Positions 17,461-27,281 of a DNA stretch of 64,000 bases are shown in pieces. Under the pieces are notes generated by a model. That model did not search any database and was not told the DNA's origin. It worked only from the letters and a program-made list of their open reading frames with translations. A program made the position numbers and the translations under genes. Every line of letters begins with the position of its first letter. Positions within the stretch are counted from its first letter, which is position 1. The DNA is from Nostocales cyanobacterium Centralia_MAG_434 (GTDB lineage: Bacteria; Cyanobacteriota; Cyanobacteriia; Cyanobacteriales; Nostocaceae): positions 1-64,000 of the forward strand of contig JAJPJF010000273.1 of the NCBI GenBank assembly GCA_021324415.1. The letters run 5' to 3'.

Positions 17461-19416
17461 ATGCCTTTGATCTTACCCATGATTGCCTTAGTATTTCTAT
17501 ATTATATTTGTCAATCCTTTTATGAGGAATGGCGTATAGCAGTACTTTCTGCAACAGTTATTTGGGGTGTAATAATCGCTATAGTTACTGAAATTCTAAA
17601 TTTTGGCAACTTAGTTCAATTTGAATTTGTCTTAGCAGCTTGGTTAATTATTGATATTGCTATAGCTACTTTTTACTTTAAATTTTTAAATAAAACTATT
17701 ACAGATATAAAACCTAATTTTACTTTTCAAGTTCCTGGAGTTTATCAAAAAATACTATACAGTGTCGTTGCTATTGTTGCTTTAGTTGGGCTAATTGGTT
17801 TTGTTGCACCACCTAATAATTGGGATTCAATGGATTATCATATGGCTCGTGTAGTTCATTGGATACAAAATCATAACATTGCACACTATCCAGCCAGCTA
17901 TACACCACAGCTATATCAAAACCCATGGTCTGAATTTCTAATTATGCATTTTCAGATACTAAGCAGTGGAGATCGCTTTGCTAACTCAGTGCAGTGGTTA
18001 AGTCTAATAGGATGCTTAATTGGTGTATCGTTGATTGCAAAGCAACTGGGAGCAAATTTAATAGGGCAAATCTTTGCAGCAGTAGCAGCAGCAACACTAC
18101 CAATGGCGATATTGCAAGCATCTAGTACTCAAAATGATTTTGCTGAAGCCTTTTGGTTAGTTTGTTTAGCTTGCTACATTCTAATAATTGCTGATAAAGG
18201 CAAAAACACTGCATGGGATATATATTTATTACTAGGCTGTAGTTTAGGGCTATCAATCCTCACCAAAGGAACAGCTTATTTTTACATTTTACCTTTCATA
18301 CTTTGGATAACACTGTCTCAAGTCAAATGCTTACGTTTCCAAGTGTGGAAACCTGCACTATCGGTAGCAATTTTAGCTTGCTTAATTAATATAAATCATT
18401 ATTTGCGTAATTACGTTATATTTGGTTCACCATTTGGTGAGCCTAGCGATTATAAGAATGAAATTCTCGGTCTTAATGTCATGATTTCTAATATCTTGAG
18501 AAATTTAGCTTTACACATCGGTACACCAATTGGGTTAAGCAATGGAATCTCTCACAAGATCATTCAAATCTTACATACTTTTCTAAAAATAGAGATAAAT
18601 GATAAACGTACAACTTTTTATGGAGATTTTTTTGTTCCAGGTGGATGGTCAACTATAGGTTTTTGGGGAGAAGAGAATAGCGCAGGCAATTTATTACACT
18701 TACTATTAATAATAACTTGTATTTTTATTTTTGTATTTCAGAAGAAATTAAAACTAAGATTTCAGAGAGTAGTTCTTGCTTATCTATTATCTGTGTGTGC
18801 GACATTTCTGGTTTTCTGCTATCTACTTAAATGGCAACCTTGGAATGCCCGCCTACATTTGCCTTTCTTCATATTATTTACTCCATTCATCGGTCTGGTG
18901 TTATCAAATTTTTATAATAAGAAAATCATTAAGTATATAGCGATTACTCTTATTCTTGCATCATTGCCATGGTTATTTTTTAATCGTTATCGACCAATAC
19001 TTGATAGTAACAATATTTTTCAAGTTAGCCGTATCGAACAGTACTTTAAAAATAGACCACAACTTCAACAACCATACACCAAAGCTGTTGAGTATCTAGA
19101 CTCACAACATTGCAGAACAGTTGGTCTGATGATGGGACAAGACACGTGGGAATATCCGCTATGGATACTCATGCAACAAAAATTTGGAAATCAATTTCAG
19201 TTAGAGCACATTAATGTTCCCAAAGCTTCTACACTCAAGGAACATGAATTGCCATTTAAAGACTTTAAACCTTGTGGCATTATTTATATGTACACAAAAC
19301 GGAGTCAGCTAAACAAAGTAGAAGAAACAAAGTTGCGAGACAGAACTTTTATCAGAAAATGGGATTTCAATCCGCTTGAGTTGTTAAGCTTAAAGCCTGA
19401 ACTATTAAATGAGTAG
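17461..19416 (+). CDS. Polytopic GT39-type glycosyltransferase-like membrane protein
   Basis: 651 residues with about eleven hydrophobic segments. After the third comes a loop with NWDSMDYHMARVVHWIQ (about 121-137), an acidic-residue motif in the first large loop as in GT-C fold transferases (PMT/ArnT class). A second conserved-looking loop holds YPASYTPQLYQNPWSEF. GT-C enzymes move sugars from polyprenyl-phosphate carriers to lipids or proteins outside the membrane. GGAG lies 10 bases before the ATG. The gene is AT-rich relative to glgB and stands alone, so its acceptor cannot be inferred. Confidence 0.65.
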   Translation: MPLILPMIALVFLYYICQSFYEEWRIAVLSATVIWGVIIAIVTEILNFGNLVQFEFVLAAWLIIDIAIATFYFKFLNKTITDIKPNFTFQVPGVYQKILYSVVAIVALVGLIGFVAPPNNWDSMDYHMARVVHWIQNHNIAHYPASYTPQLYQNPWSEFLIMHFQILSSGDRFANSVQWLSLIGCLIGVSLIAKQLGANLIGQIFAAVAAATLPMAILQASSTQNDFAEAFWLVCLACYILIIADKGKNTAWDIYLLLGCSLGLSILTKGTAYFYILPFILWITLSQVKCLRFQVWKPALSVAILACLININHYLRNYVIFGSPFGEPSDYKNEILGLNVMISNILRNLALHIGTPIGLSNGISHKIIQILHTFLKIEINDKRTTFYGDFFVPGGWSTIGFWGEENSAGNLLHLLLIITCIFIFVFQKKLKLRFQRVVLAYLLSVCATFLVFCYLLKWQPWNARLHLPFFILFTPFIGLVLSNFYNKKIIKYIAITLILASLPWLFFNRYRPILDSNNIFQVSRIEQYFKNRPQLQQPYTKAVEYLDSQHCRTVGLMMGQDTWEYPLWILMQQKFGNQFQLEHINVPKASTLKEHELPFKDFKPCGIIYMYTKRSQLNKVEETKLRDRTFIRKWDFNPLELLSLKPELLNE

Positions 19417-19452
19417 TGAGGGAATCCTTTTTAGTTGGAGATGAGAAACCAA

Positions 19453-20346
19453 TCACTGTGATGACAAATAGCGTTGCAATACACCAATGAACATCTCTGG
19501 CATTTCCAAATGCGGTAGTATGCCTGTATTTGCGATCGCATGAAAATCTCGAATTGCGATTGGATTCAGCTTTGCCAAACGTCGTCCTAAGGTGATACTA
19601 GTAAATTTTGCTTCCTCTCCCCAAAATATAACCGTAGGAATTGTAAGTTGCTGAATATACGAACTTAGGTCAAAGTAGAGATCACCCCGCAAAAATGACA
19701 ATGCAGCAAATTTCGCATTAGGCTGTTGTGCAGAGGCTAAATAAGCTTGCACCATTTCTGAAGAAACTCGTTCTGGTTTTGCAAACAGAAACCTATGCAA
19801 AAAGTTGTGTACTGCTAGTTCATTTTCTGCACCTAGGGCATAAATTAGACTATCTAATAGCGGTGTATTAATCCATTGACGTGGGAGTCTGCGCTCGGCA
19901 GCCTGTTCAAAGTCATTAAACCCCGATGGACACACCAAAAACAGTGCTTGAAATAAAAACGGATGTTGAACAGCAAGGCGAATCGTCAAAGCAGCAGTCA
20001 ATGAAGATGCTACCACTGTCACTGAATGAGAACAAGTATGTCTAATAAACTCTGTAATAATTGTTAAATAATCGTTAATTTGATAATTCCTGACTGGATG
20101 TGCTGATTCACCCCAGCCAATGAGATCTGGAGCTAGGATACGATGAGTATCTGCAAAAGCAGGGTACACTTTAGACCATTCATAAGCAGATGCTCCGCCA
20201 CCAAAGTTATGGAGAAAAACGAGTGGTGGCAAATCAACAGTCTCAGCTATTAACCACGGTGCAGTCACTTGGGTATAGTAAACCATAAACCCCAAGGAGG
20301 TATTGATGACTTTTTGACCAAAACCAGGGGGTTGAAATTGAAGCAT
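19453..20346 (-). CDS. Alpha/beta hydrolase with degenerate nucleophile elbow
   Basis: 297 residues with the alpha/beta hydrolase layout: oxyanion-side motif HNFGGGASAYEW, APDLIGWGES, a nucleophile region reading VVASSLTAA, an acid candidate in FWGEEAKF, and a C-terminal His in GILPHLEMPE. The elbow is normally G-x-S-x-G; here it is A-S-S-L-T, with both glycines replaced by small residues. Related cyanobacterial and plastid hydrolases with altered elbows exist, so activity is possible. Substrate unknown. It is convergent with the GT39-type gene and divergent from the SDR-CIA30 gene. Confidence 0.75.
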   Translation of the reverse strand: MLQFQPPGFGQKVINTSLGFMVYYTQVTAPWLIAETVDLPPLVFLHNFGGGASAYEWSKVYPAFADTHRILAPDLIGWGESAHPVRNYQINDYLTIITEFIRHTCSHSVTVVASSLTAALTIRLAVQHPFLFQALFLVCPSGFNDFEQAAERRLPRQWINTPLLDSLIYALGAENELAVHNFLHRFLFAKPERVSSEMVQAYLASAQQPNAKFAALSFLRGDLYFDLSSYIQQLTIPTVIFWGEEAKFTSITLGRRLAKLNPIAIRDFHAIANTGILPHLEMPEMFIGVLQRYLSSQ

Positions 20347-20613
20347 AGTTTGCTACCGTTGTGAGATTTCTATTTACAGCATCAAAGTCAATTGCGATCG
20401 CGGTAAGTATTTGAAATGGCATCACTAGGCAGACAACTCAAACTTAGTCATTGCTCAATTTGATTTCTACCTTTTGTAGATGCACCTGGATTTTTTTTAT
20501 GTAAAGCTTCTACTGAAACAATTTTACTTTTAGAGCTGGTTAATTTTTGCTCCTGTCATTGGTCATTATTTAGAAACAACCAAGGACAAAGGACAAATCA
20601 CAAAGGATTAAGT

Positions 20614-22101
20614 ATGACTGACAACAATCGCCCTCAGTGGAACTTAGGTAGATTTATTCAAACTTTGACCTATTTTGAGGTTATCCCATTTCTTAACTGG
20701 ATACAAGAATTATTTCAAGGACGTACCAAAGATAATAAAGATAGACCTGATGGAGCAAAGCAAGTGAGTGTAATATTAGTGGCAGGTGCAACAGGTGGCC
20801 TTGGTAAGCGAGTGGTACAGCGACTTGTTGAGCGGGGTTATAGAGTCCGAGCGCTTGTGCGAGACCTCGATAAAGCAAGATCAATTTTAGGTAATGACGT
20901 TGATTTGGTAGTCGCAGATATCACAAAACCGGAAACTTTATCCTCATTAGTTATGGCAAATGTTCAAGCTGTAGTGTGTTGTACAGCAGTTCGTGTACAA
21001 CCTGTGGAAGGAGATACTCCAGAACGATCAAAATACTATCAAGGTATAAAATTTTATCAACCGGAAATTGTTGGTGATACACCAGAAAACGTCGAGTATC
21101 AAGGTGTGAAAAACTTAGTCGCAGCAGCAGCAAAATATCTGCCAAAGGCGGGAGAAAAGCTATTATTTGATTTCACAAACCCGTCAACTGAATTAAAAAA
21201 TACTTGGGGTGCTGTTGACGATGTGGTTATGGGTGGCGTGAGTGAAAGTAAGCTCCAATTAGTTGAAAATGGAGCATTGTTTGTAGGTAATGTCTCAACT
21301 GCGAATTCTGGGGGATTTGCCTCTGTAAGAACGAAAAATTTTGATCCGCCTTTTAACTTATCTGGTTATGAAGGTGTAGAGTTACGTGTTAAAGGTGATG
21401 GTCAACGTTATAAATTTCTCTTACGTACAGAAGCACAATGGGATAGTGTTGCCTACAGCTATTCTTTTGACACTGTTGCCAATACTTGGACAGATATTCA
21501 GATTCCCTTTACAGCGTTGATCCCTGTATTTCGGGCAAAAACTCTCAAGGACAACCCACCGATTGACTCTAGTAAAATTGTTGCATTTCAACTTATGCTG
21601 AGTAAGTTTGAATATGACGGTGGATTAAATCCTCATTTTTCACCAGGTGGTTTTGCTTTGCAAGTAGAATCCATTAAAGCTTATGGAGGGGTTAGTCTAC
21701 CAAAGTTCATCCTAATTAGTTCAGCTGGTGTCACTCGTCCTGGACGTCCTGGAATCAATTTAGATGAAGAACCACCAGCCGTCAGATTAAATGATCAGTT
21801 AGGTGGAATTCTGACTTGGAAATTAAAAGGAGAAGACAGTTTAAGGGAAAGTGGAATCCCTTATACGATTATTAGACCTTGTGCATTAACGGAGGAAGCA
21901 GGCGGCAAAGAATTCATTGTCGAGCAAGGGGATAACATCAGGGGAAAAATTAGCCGGGAAGATGTTGCTACTCTTTGTGTAGAAGCACTAAAACAAACGA
22001 AAGCATCCAACGTCACGTTTGAAGTGAAAGAAGGAGAAAATAGTGCTGGCTCTCTTGATTTGGAAGGTCTGTTTTCTAAACTTGAACCAAGTTCTAAATA
22101 G
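20614..22101 (+). CDS. Atypical SDR with inserted CIA30 domain (HCF173-like)
   Basis: 495 residues in three parts. An NAD(P)-binding Rossmann start (VAGATGGLGKRVVQRL, about 57-72) leads to a break near residue 175. A CIA30/NDUFAF1 domain is then inserted (LFDFTNPSTELKNTWGAVDDVVMGGVSES through VESIKAYGG, about 185-365). The SDR fold resumes with LISSAGVTRPGR and YTIIRPCALTEE. The same SDR-CIA30-SDR order occurs in plant HCF173, needed for psbA translation and photosystem II assembly. The cyanobacterial role is not settled. AAAGGA precedes the ATG. Its 3' end faces a GNAT gene, with a small AGTGTT/AACACT hairpin between. Confidence 0.82.
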   Translation: MTDNNRPQWNLGRFIQTLTYFEVIPFLNWIQELFQGRTKDNKDRPDGAKQVSVILVAGATGGLGKRVVQRLVERGYRVRALVRDLDKARSILGNDVDLVVADITKPETLSSLVMANVQAVVCCTAVRVQPVEGDTPERSKYYQGIKFYQPEIVGDTPENVEYQGVKNLVAAAAKYLPKAGEKLLFDFTNPSTELKNTWGAVDDVVMGGVSESKLQLVENGALFVGNVSTANSGGFASVRTKNFDPPFNLSGYEGVELRVKGDGQRYKFLLRTEAQWDSVAYSYSFDTVANTWTDIQIPFTALIPVFRAKTLKDNPPIDSSKIVAFQLMLSKFEYDGGLNPHFSPGGFALQVESIKAYGGVSLPKFILISSAGVTRPGRPGINLDEEPPAVRLNDQLGGILTWKLKGEDSLRESGIPYTIIRPCALTEEAGGKEFIVEQGDNIRGKISREDVATLCVEALKQTKASNVTFEVKEGENSAGSLDLEGLFSKLEPSSK

Positions 22102-22128
22102 CCAAGTGTTGTCAAAACACTAGGAAGA

Positions 22129-22671
22129 TTACGTTTTTCTTGACACCGATTTCATAGAGTACTGCCACTGATTGCGTTGTAGGATATACAACACCCATTC
22201 AACATCGTGGAGTTGGATATTCGTCTGATAATGCATTCCTATTTTTTCCATCACTCGAATGGATGCAGAATTTTCTGTCTTTGCTAATGCTACCAATCGT
22301 TGAAGTTGCAAGGTTTCAAACCCGTATTTTAACGAAGCAATTGCGGCCTCTGTTGCCAATCCCTGTCCCCAGTAGTTACGAGATAGCAAGTAATTCACTT
22401 CAACTTCGTTGAGACTTGCTATGTACTCTAACCCGCAATGTCCGATCAACTGCTGATTAGCTTTGCAAATCGTTGCCCACCGACCAAATCCATGCTGCTC
22501 CCAGTGTACCAGATAGGATTCTAAAAACTCTTGAGTCTGTTTCCATGATGCAGGCTGTGAAAATAAGCGATATTTCATCACCTCAGGATCACAGTATATC
22601 TGGGCCAAATGATCTAAATCCCCCTTGGTCGGTGGACGCAGTAGCATACGGGGAGTCTCTATCGTAGTCAT
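22129..22671 (-). CDS. GNAT N-acetyltransferase, RimJ/RimL type
   Basis: 180 residues. Opens with METPRMLLRPPTKGD-like sequence (TIETPRMLLRPPTKGDLDHL), the typical start of the Acetyltransf_3 branch. The acetyl-CoA loop reads RNYWGQGLATEAAIASLKYGF (Q/R-x-x-G-x-A type), followed by RLVALAKTENSASIRVMEKIGM. Members acetylate ribosomal protein N termini, antibiotics or small metabolites; the substrate is not predictable. It is isolated and convergent with the SDR-CIA30 gene. Confidence 0.82.
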   Translation of the reverse strand: MTTIETPRMLLRPPTKGDLDHLAQIYCDPEVMKYRLFSQPASWKQTQEFLESYLVHWEQHGFGRWATICKANQQLIGHCGLEYIASLNEVEVNYLLSRNYWGQGLATEAAIASLKYGFETLQLQRLVALAKTENSASIRVMEKIGMHYQTNIQLHDVEWVLYILQRNQWQYSMKSVSRKT

Positions 22672-22819
22672 ACTAATGGAGTAACACAGCTAAATCAATG
22701 CATTAGATTTGTTGTTGATCTGGTGCGCTGAAGCGCTACTAGGAGCAAACATTGCCACTGACACGATTTTAGCTGCGTCACTCCACTACATGAGTAACTC
22801 CCAAAAATTAGGGATGGGG

Positions 22820-24553
22820 TTAAGCTGGGTAAATCCGCAAACGCCGATTTGGTTCTTCCCCAAAACTATGAGATTTGAGACGGTAGTGTTCTACCAACTC
22901 GTGTTGCATTTTACGTACAGAAGCGGAACGGGGTAATAACTCGACTGGCTGTCCTTTGGGAATCACGATTTGCTCTACGGCAAGTCTTGCTTCTTCTAAG
23001 GCGTCAATCTCATCATCGCTACCGTTGTGAAGAAATAACTGCAGTTCGCGATCATCCGTGATATCTGGTTCGTCAATGTTTAGCAATCTCCGTAAGCCAC
23101 GAGTAATCTGCGGAATAGTGCTAGATTTAATCATGTGGATAGGCACTTGACGAGCTTTAGCCATTTGCCGTAACTTGGCATGGTTTTTGACGTGCGATCG
23201 CAGTGCCAAAATTGCATCAGCGCTGTCAATATCCTTTGTGATTTCCACGGGTAAATTCAGCACTTCGACAACCTGCTCCAATTGACTACGGCTGACGCCA
23301 TAAGGATAAACATGCAGTGGTAAATCTTCACCATTGGGTCCTGCTTGTCTAATGTCATTGAAGCTAAAGGTATCAGAGAGATTTAAGGATTCATCTAATA
23401 AGCGGTCAAACTCACTTTGTCCAGAAATCCTTTCTCTTTCTGAGGATAACGGTGGCAGTGGTAGCATTTGTCCAGATGCACGCCAACCATTTGATTGTCG
23501 TGCTGGTACCAAAGATTCCTCACTAGTGGCTGCATGTGCACGACCGTTAACTGCGGTTAGTTGACGAGTGATCGACACCTTACCGTTTTCATCAACAGTT
23601 CTTATTTGCGGGCTAGGTTGACGTCCTCGCAGGAGAGTATCTACTGTATCAGCAACACTTTCGTGCACTACCCAACGCTGTCTTTCCAACATTTCCACAG
23701 CAATTTCAAAAGTAGGAGGAGCCTTGCGTTCCAATACAGTCTTTTGACTACCCCGCCGTCTAGCCTCGTCATCTCCTAGTGTCACAGCTTGGATACCACC
23801 AACCAAATCAGAGAGGGTGGGATTTTTAATGAGGTTTTCAATTTGGTTTCCGTGGGCAGTACCTATCAACTGAACGCCTCGTTCAGCAATAGTACGAGCT
23901 GCCATTGCTTCCAGTTCTGTGCCAATCTCATCAATGACAATCACTTCTGGCATGTGGTTTTCTACAGCTTCAATCATCACCTGATGCTGTAGTTCGGGAT
24001 GAGCCACTTGCATTCTTCGTGCGCGACCTATGGCGGGGTGGGCAACGTCACCATCTCCTGCGATTTCGTTTGATGTATCAATAATTACTACACGCTTCTG
24101 TAGTTCATCTGCCAAAACACGTGCAATTTCCCTTAAGGCTGTGGTTTTGCCTACGCCTGGGCGTCCCAGCATCAGAATTGATTTTCCTGTTTCTACCAAG
24201 TCGCGGATCATGCCAATTGTTCCGAATACCGCTCGACCAACGCGGCAAGTTAAGCCAATAATCTTGCCTGTACGGTTGCGGATCGCACTGATCCTATGCA
24301 AAGTCTGCTCAATTCCTGCCCGATTATCTCCGCCAAATATTCCCACCCGCTGAACACAATCGTCTATTTGTTCCTGAGTCACGGGTATTTCGCTCAGATA
24401 CTCAGCAAGGTGGGGAAAACGAGCCTCTGGGCGACGGCCCAGATCCAAGACCACTTCTACTAAACTATCTCGTTGAGGATGCTTCTCTAGTATCTGCCGC
24501 AGGTCTTGGGGCAAAATGTCTAATAACTTTTGGAGATCGTCTGTAATCGTCAT
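22820..24553 (-). CDS. R3H-domain AAA-type ATPase (Ycf45-like)
   Basis: 577 residues. The N-terminal half is a SpoIIIAA-like ATPase: Walker A GRPGVGKTT (about 129-137), IIDTSNEIAGDG, and Walker B VIVIDEIG, then GTAHGN. A linker follows, then a C-terminal region with repeated short alpha/beta elements and a final R3H single-stranded nucleic-acid-binding module (ALEEARLAVEQI through LVEHYRLKSHSFGEEPNRRLRIYP). The family corresponds to plastid Ycf45 and is universal in cyanobacteria. Its function is not established. It lies 113 bases downstream of ldpA on the same strand, possibly co-transcribed. Confidence 0.88.
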   Translation of the reverse strand: MTITDDLQKLLDILPQDLRQILEKHPQRDSLVEVVLDLGRRPEARFPHLAEYLSEIPVTQEQIDDCVQRVGIFGGDNRAGIEQTLHRISAIRNRTGKIIGLTCRVGRAVFGTIGMIRDLVETGKSILMLGRPGVGKTTALREIARVLADELQKRVVIIDTSNEIAGDGDVAHPAIGRARRMQVAHPELQHQVMIEAVENHMPEVIVIDEIGTELEAMAARTIAERGVQLIGTAHGNQIENLIKNPTLSDLVGGIQAVTLGDDEARRRGSQKTVLERKAPPTFEIAVEMLERQRWVVHESVADTVDTLLRGRQPSPQIRTVDENGKVSITRQLTAVNGRAHAATSEESLVPARQSNGWRASGQMLPLPPLSSERERISGQSEFDRLLDESLNLSDTFSFNDIRQAGPNGEDLPLHVYPYGVSRSQLEQVVEVLNLPVEITKDIDSADAILALRSHVKNHAKLRQMAKARQVPIHMIKSSTIPQITRGLRRLLNIDEPDITDDRELQLFLHNGSDDEIDALEEARLAVEQIVIPKGQPVELLPRSASVRKMQHELVEHYRLKSHSFGEEPNRRLRIYPA

Positions 24554-24666
24554 GCTTTCTATGGTGACGTTTTTAGAGATAGCGATGACACTTTTGTACT
24601 CTTGATATTGAGCCTATGGAAAGTGTCTATAAACGAGCTCATAGAGACACGGCAATTTTATTGTCT

Positions 24667-25878
24667 CTATTGCTGTGACTTGAGCTGGGAAACGAGAGAA
24701 TGGGCAAGCTTGACAGCTTCCCAGAGTAATACATCATCATCTTCTAGGCGGATACTCGCCTTGACATTGGTCTGATTCACCTCCCTGACTTCTAACTGAT
24801 CGAGAATTGGCGACAGTAGTACACGAGCATAGCTACCATAAGCCACTCCAGCGATGAATGGGGAACTCGGGGTCCCTACGGAGGAGCCAGCGCCGTGGGC
24901 GGGTTTCCCGACTTGAGGCGACTGGCGTTGGGGATTAAGGGCATGGGGAGTAGATTTACTCCTAACTCCTAACTCCTCATTCCTAACTCTCCTCACCATT
25001 CCCATTGCCTTGAGTTTGGTAACGGTGTAGCTGTTGGTACCTCCTGCTAGCTGTACATAGCCCGGTAATCCTGCTGCCAAAACTTTTTGCCCTAACTTAA
25101 CGGCGGCTAGAGTGGTACCATCTCCAATATCACCACTCATAGGACGACCATCGGTCTGCCAAATTAAGGCACTTTTCAATGGGGTGATTGCATCATAAAT
25201 AGCGCGAAGATAATCAATCATGCCTTCACCATTGGGGCAACTGATAGCTACTAACTTCAAGTGCTCAACCCAAGGTGAAATTGCTTGCCACAATCGTTTG
25301 AACTCGGCCAATCGACCTACGCTAGTATGAATCTCTATAGCATCTACCCCAGTGGATAGTATCAATGGTGCGATCGCTCCCGGCGTCGATACATATGATT
25401 TTGTATAAATTTTATCATAAGGGCATATCGGTAGACAACGACCGCAACCGTAGCATTTTTGTGATATGACTCCTGAGAAATGGTCTGTTGTGTTGTTGAA
25501 AACAATTGCCTGTGCTGGACAAATCTGTTCGCATGGTCTAGAGCAGGTGGCGGGGCACTCTGTAGGATTAAATTCCGCTTTACGAAAATGAGGATCTTCC
25601 CCATCATTAAGGCTGACCATTAATAGTGGCGACGTTCCTCCATTGCCAAAGCCCCGCTGCTTGGCATCCCTTCTCAAACGAGTGGCTACTTGTAGCGCTT
25701 CTTTTGCTGCGGCAATCACAGATGGATCGGCAGCCACATCTACGCAGTCAGCGCCGGCCAGTGTATAGGCTAGAGTTAAACTTCTGACGGCAGGTAGATG
25801 TTGGAAACTGGCTCCGCAGATGAGCTTGAACCAGTGCCCTTCATTTAGGGATAGTAAAGGGTCTAACAGATCAGTCAC
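24667..25878 (-). CDS. ldpA: Light-dependent period protein LdpA, Fe-S
   Basis: 403 residues. LdpA relays redox state to the KaiABC clock in Synechococcus elongatus. Cys-rich stretches are visible: ECPATCSRPCEQICP (about 108-122) and KCYGCGRCLPICPYDK (about 141-156), the latter a ferredoxin-type 4Fe-4S motif. A TIM-barrel-like region follows, then a C-terminal domain. Between MGMVRRVR and FIAGVAYGSYAR about 45 residues (ELGVRSKSTPHALNPQ and onward) are encoded by a dispersed palindromic repeat that has inserted in frame. The insertion sits before the C-terminal domain and keeps the reading frame, so the protein is probably still made. Confidence 0.88.
   Translation of the reverse strand: MTDLLDPLLSLNEGHWFKLICGASFQHLPAVRSLTLAYTLAGADCVDVAADPSVIAAAKEALQVATRLRRDAKQRGFGNGGTSPLLMVSLNDGEDPHFRKAEFNPTECPATCSRPCEQICPAQAIVFNNTTDHFSGVISQKCYGCGRCLPICPYDKIYTKSYVSTPGAIAPLILSTGVDAIEIHTSVGRLAEFKRLWQAISPWVEHLKLVAISCPNGEGMIDYLRAIYDAITPLKSALIWQTDGRPMSGDIGDGTTLAAVKLGQKVLAAGLPGYVQLAGGTNSYTVTKLKAMGMVRRVRNEELGVRSKSTPHALNPQRQSPQVGKPAHGAGSSVGTPSSPFIAGVAYGSYARVLLSPILDQLEVREVNQTNVKASIRLEDDDVLLWEAVKLAHSLVSQLKSQQ
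24858..24995. repeat. Palindromic repeat inserted in ldpA
   Basis: GGAGGAGCCAGCGCCGTGGG and the following CGGGTTTCCCG to CGACTGGC form an imperfect hairpin (GCCAG..GCC..CGGG with CCCG..GGC..CTGGC). It is flanked on one side by TAACTCCTAACTCC words. The copy at about 5139-5195, read on the other strand, shares GGAGGAGCCA, the TTCCC loop and GGCGTTGGGG. Several stem positions differ in paired fashion between the copies. Confidence 0.65.
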
Positions 25879-26300
25879 ATTTCTATTATGCTATGCGACT
25901 GAAAATAGTAATCAGTAATTAGGAAAAAGTCCTGAGTTCACAAGCTGTTCTCAGAAATTAGTTTCTATTTAAGTATTAATTATTACGTAAAAAGAACGAG
26001 ACGGAACCCTGCTAGGTCTGGAACAAACAGTGCGTTGCTATCGACAGTAGGCAATAAAAGTCAGTACTTCATAGAGCCAGTGATGAGAGCAGGTTTGTCC
26101 CATAAGTAACTGTGAACCTAGTCAGATAGCATACAATACCAATGAGTTTAGTAAATATTGATACTTTTTTACATTTTTTTGTTAGTAAGTAAGCTACAGT
26201 TTTTCCCGATGATTATGCTCTAGGGAAGATAGTGAGGATGATTTTGAACAGCGAAGTTGCGGCAGTGATTTAACCAGAGAGTGAGTCCCAAATAGATTAT
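25879..26300. other. Non-coding gap between ldpA and lepB
   Basis: AT-rich, with no frame of protein-like composition and no clear hairpin with a T tract. It should hold the ldpA promoter on the minus strand, but I see no convincing hexamer pair. Confidence 0.3.
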
Positions 26301-26945
26301 TTATGACGGTGGGTACAGAGGCGTTTTGTCAATCTCACCAATATGATTGAGAGGCCAAAAGCGGAATATTGCACGACCAATTATATTTGAGCGAGGAACA
26401 ACACCCCAACAACGGCTGTCGTAACTACTATTGCGGTTATCTCCTAGAACCAAGTATGAGTTGGGTGGTATAGTCTGAGGATGCGATAAGTAAGCAGGTT
26501 GCGGTCCTGAGGTACAAACATCAATTGATGTACGTTGTCCACTAGCAAGGTATTTTTCTGGAAGGAGTTTGTTGTTTATATAAACTCTGCCTCCTTTTAG
26601 TTCAACCTTTTCTCCCGGTAAACCAATCACACGCTTGATAAATGCATCTTGATATTGTTCCTTTTGTAGCTCTTGTGTCGGTGAAAACACTACAATATCT
26701 CCCCGATGTGGAGCAGAAAAGTTATAGCTTAACTTATCGACAATGATTTTATCAGCCTCCCACTGATTTGGAGTGCCGTGTAGAGTAGGTTCCATCGAAC
26801 CTGAGGGAATCCAACGGGCTTCAGCAACAAAAGTACGAATCCCTAGGGCTAAGACAATGCTCAAGACAATAGTTCTACCCAGTTCTGTAATCCAAGAGTT
26901 ATCGGGTTTTTGGCTAGAGTTGTTATCAGACACTTGATTTTGCAT
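26301..26945 (-). CDS. lepB: Signal peptidase I
   Basis: 214 residues. Cleaves signal peptides from exported pre-proteins at the plasma or thylakoid membrane. One N-terminal membrane segment (about 22-40) is followed by the family boxes: PSGSMEPTL with catalytic Ser50, the general-base Lys104 in FIKRVIGLPGE, and GDNRNSSYDSR. The length and single anchor match the cyanobacterial type. It is divergent from pyrC, with 335 bases of promoter region (26946-27281) that shows no gene. Confidence 0.94.
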   Translation of the reverse strand: MQNQVSDNNSSQKPDNSWITELGRTIVLSIVLALGIRTFVAEARWIPSGSMEPTLHGTPNQWEADKIIVDKLSYNFSAPHRGDIVVFSPTQELQKEQYQDAFIKRVIGLPGEKVELKGGRVYINNKLLPEKYLASGQRTSIDVCTSGPQPAYLSHPQTIPPNSYLVLGDNRNSSYDSRCWGVVPRSNIIGRAIFRFWPLNHIGEIDKTPLYPPS

Positions 26946-27281
26946 GAAATTATTGAAGGAATGACCTTAAAAAGCAGGTAATTAACTCTAAATGAGCGTT
27001 TAAATTGCGTAACTACTAACCGTTGACTATAAACGGTGAACAGTCTACTCCAGTCCATATGCAATTAAAATGCATAATAGCTTACTGTATTTGTTCATCT
27101 TAAGTATACAAATTTAGTTATCGTAGCGATGTTTTCGTCTTCACAGAGTTTTTCATAGATAAAAACTATAAACTTATTTGTAATCAAAGACACAAATTTA
27201 TCTCGGTTGTGTTCAACAGAGTTTATCCTAAGAGAATAGTCGCTCATGACGCCTTGTTCTGGTCTTAACGATCTACACCCC

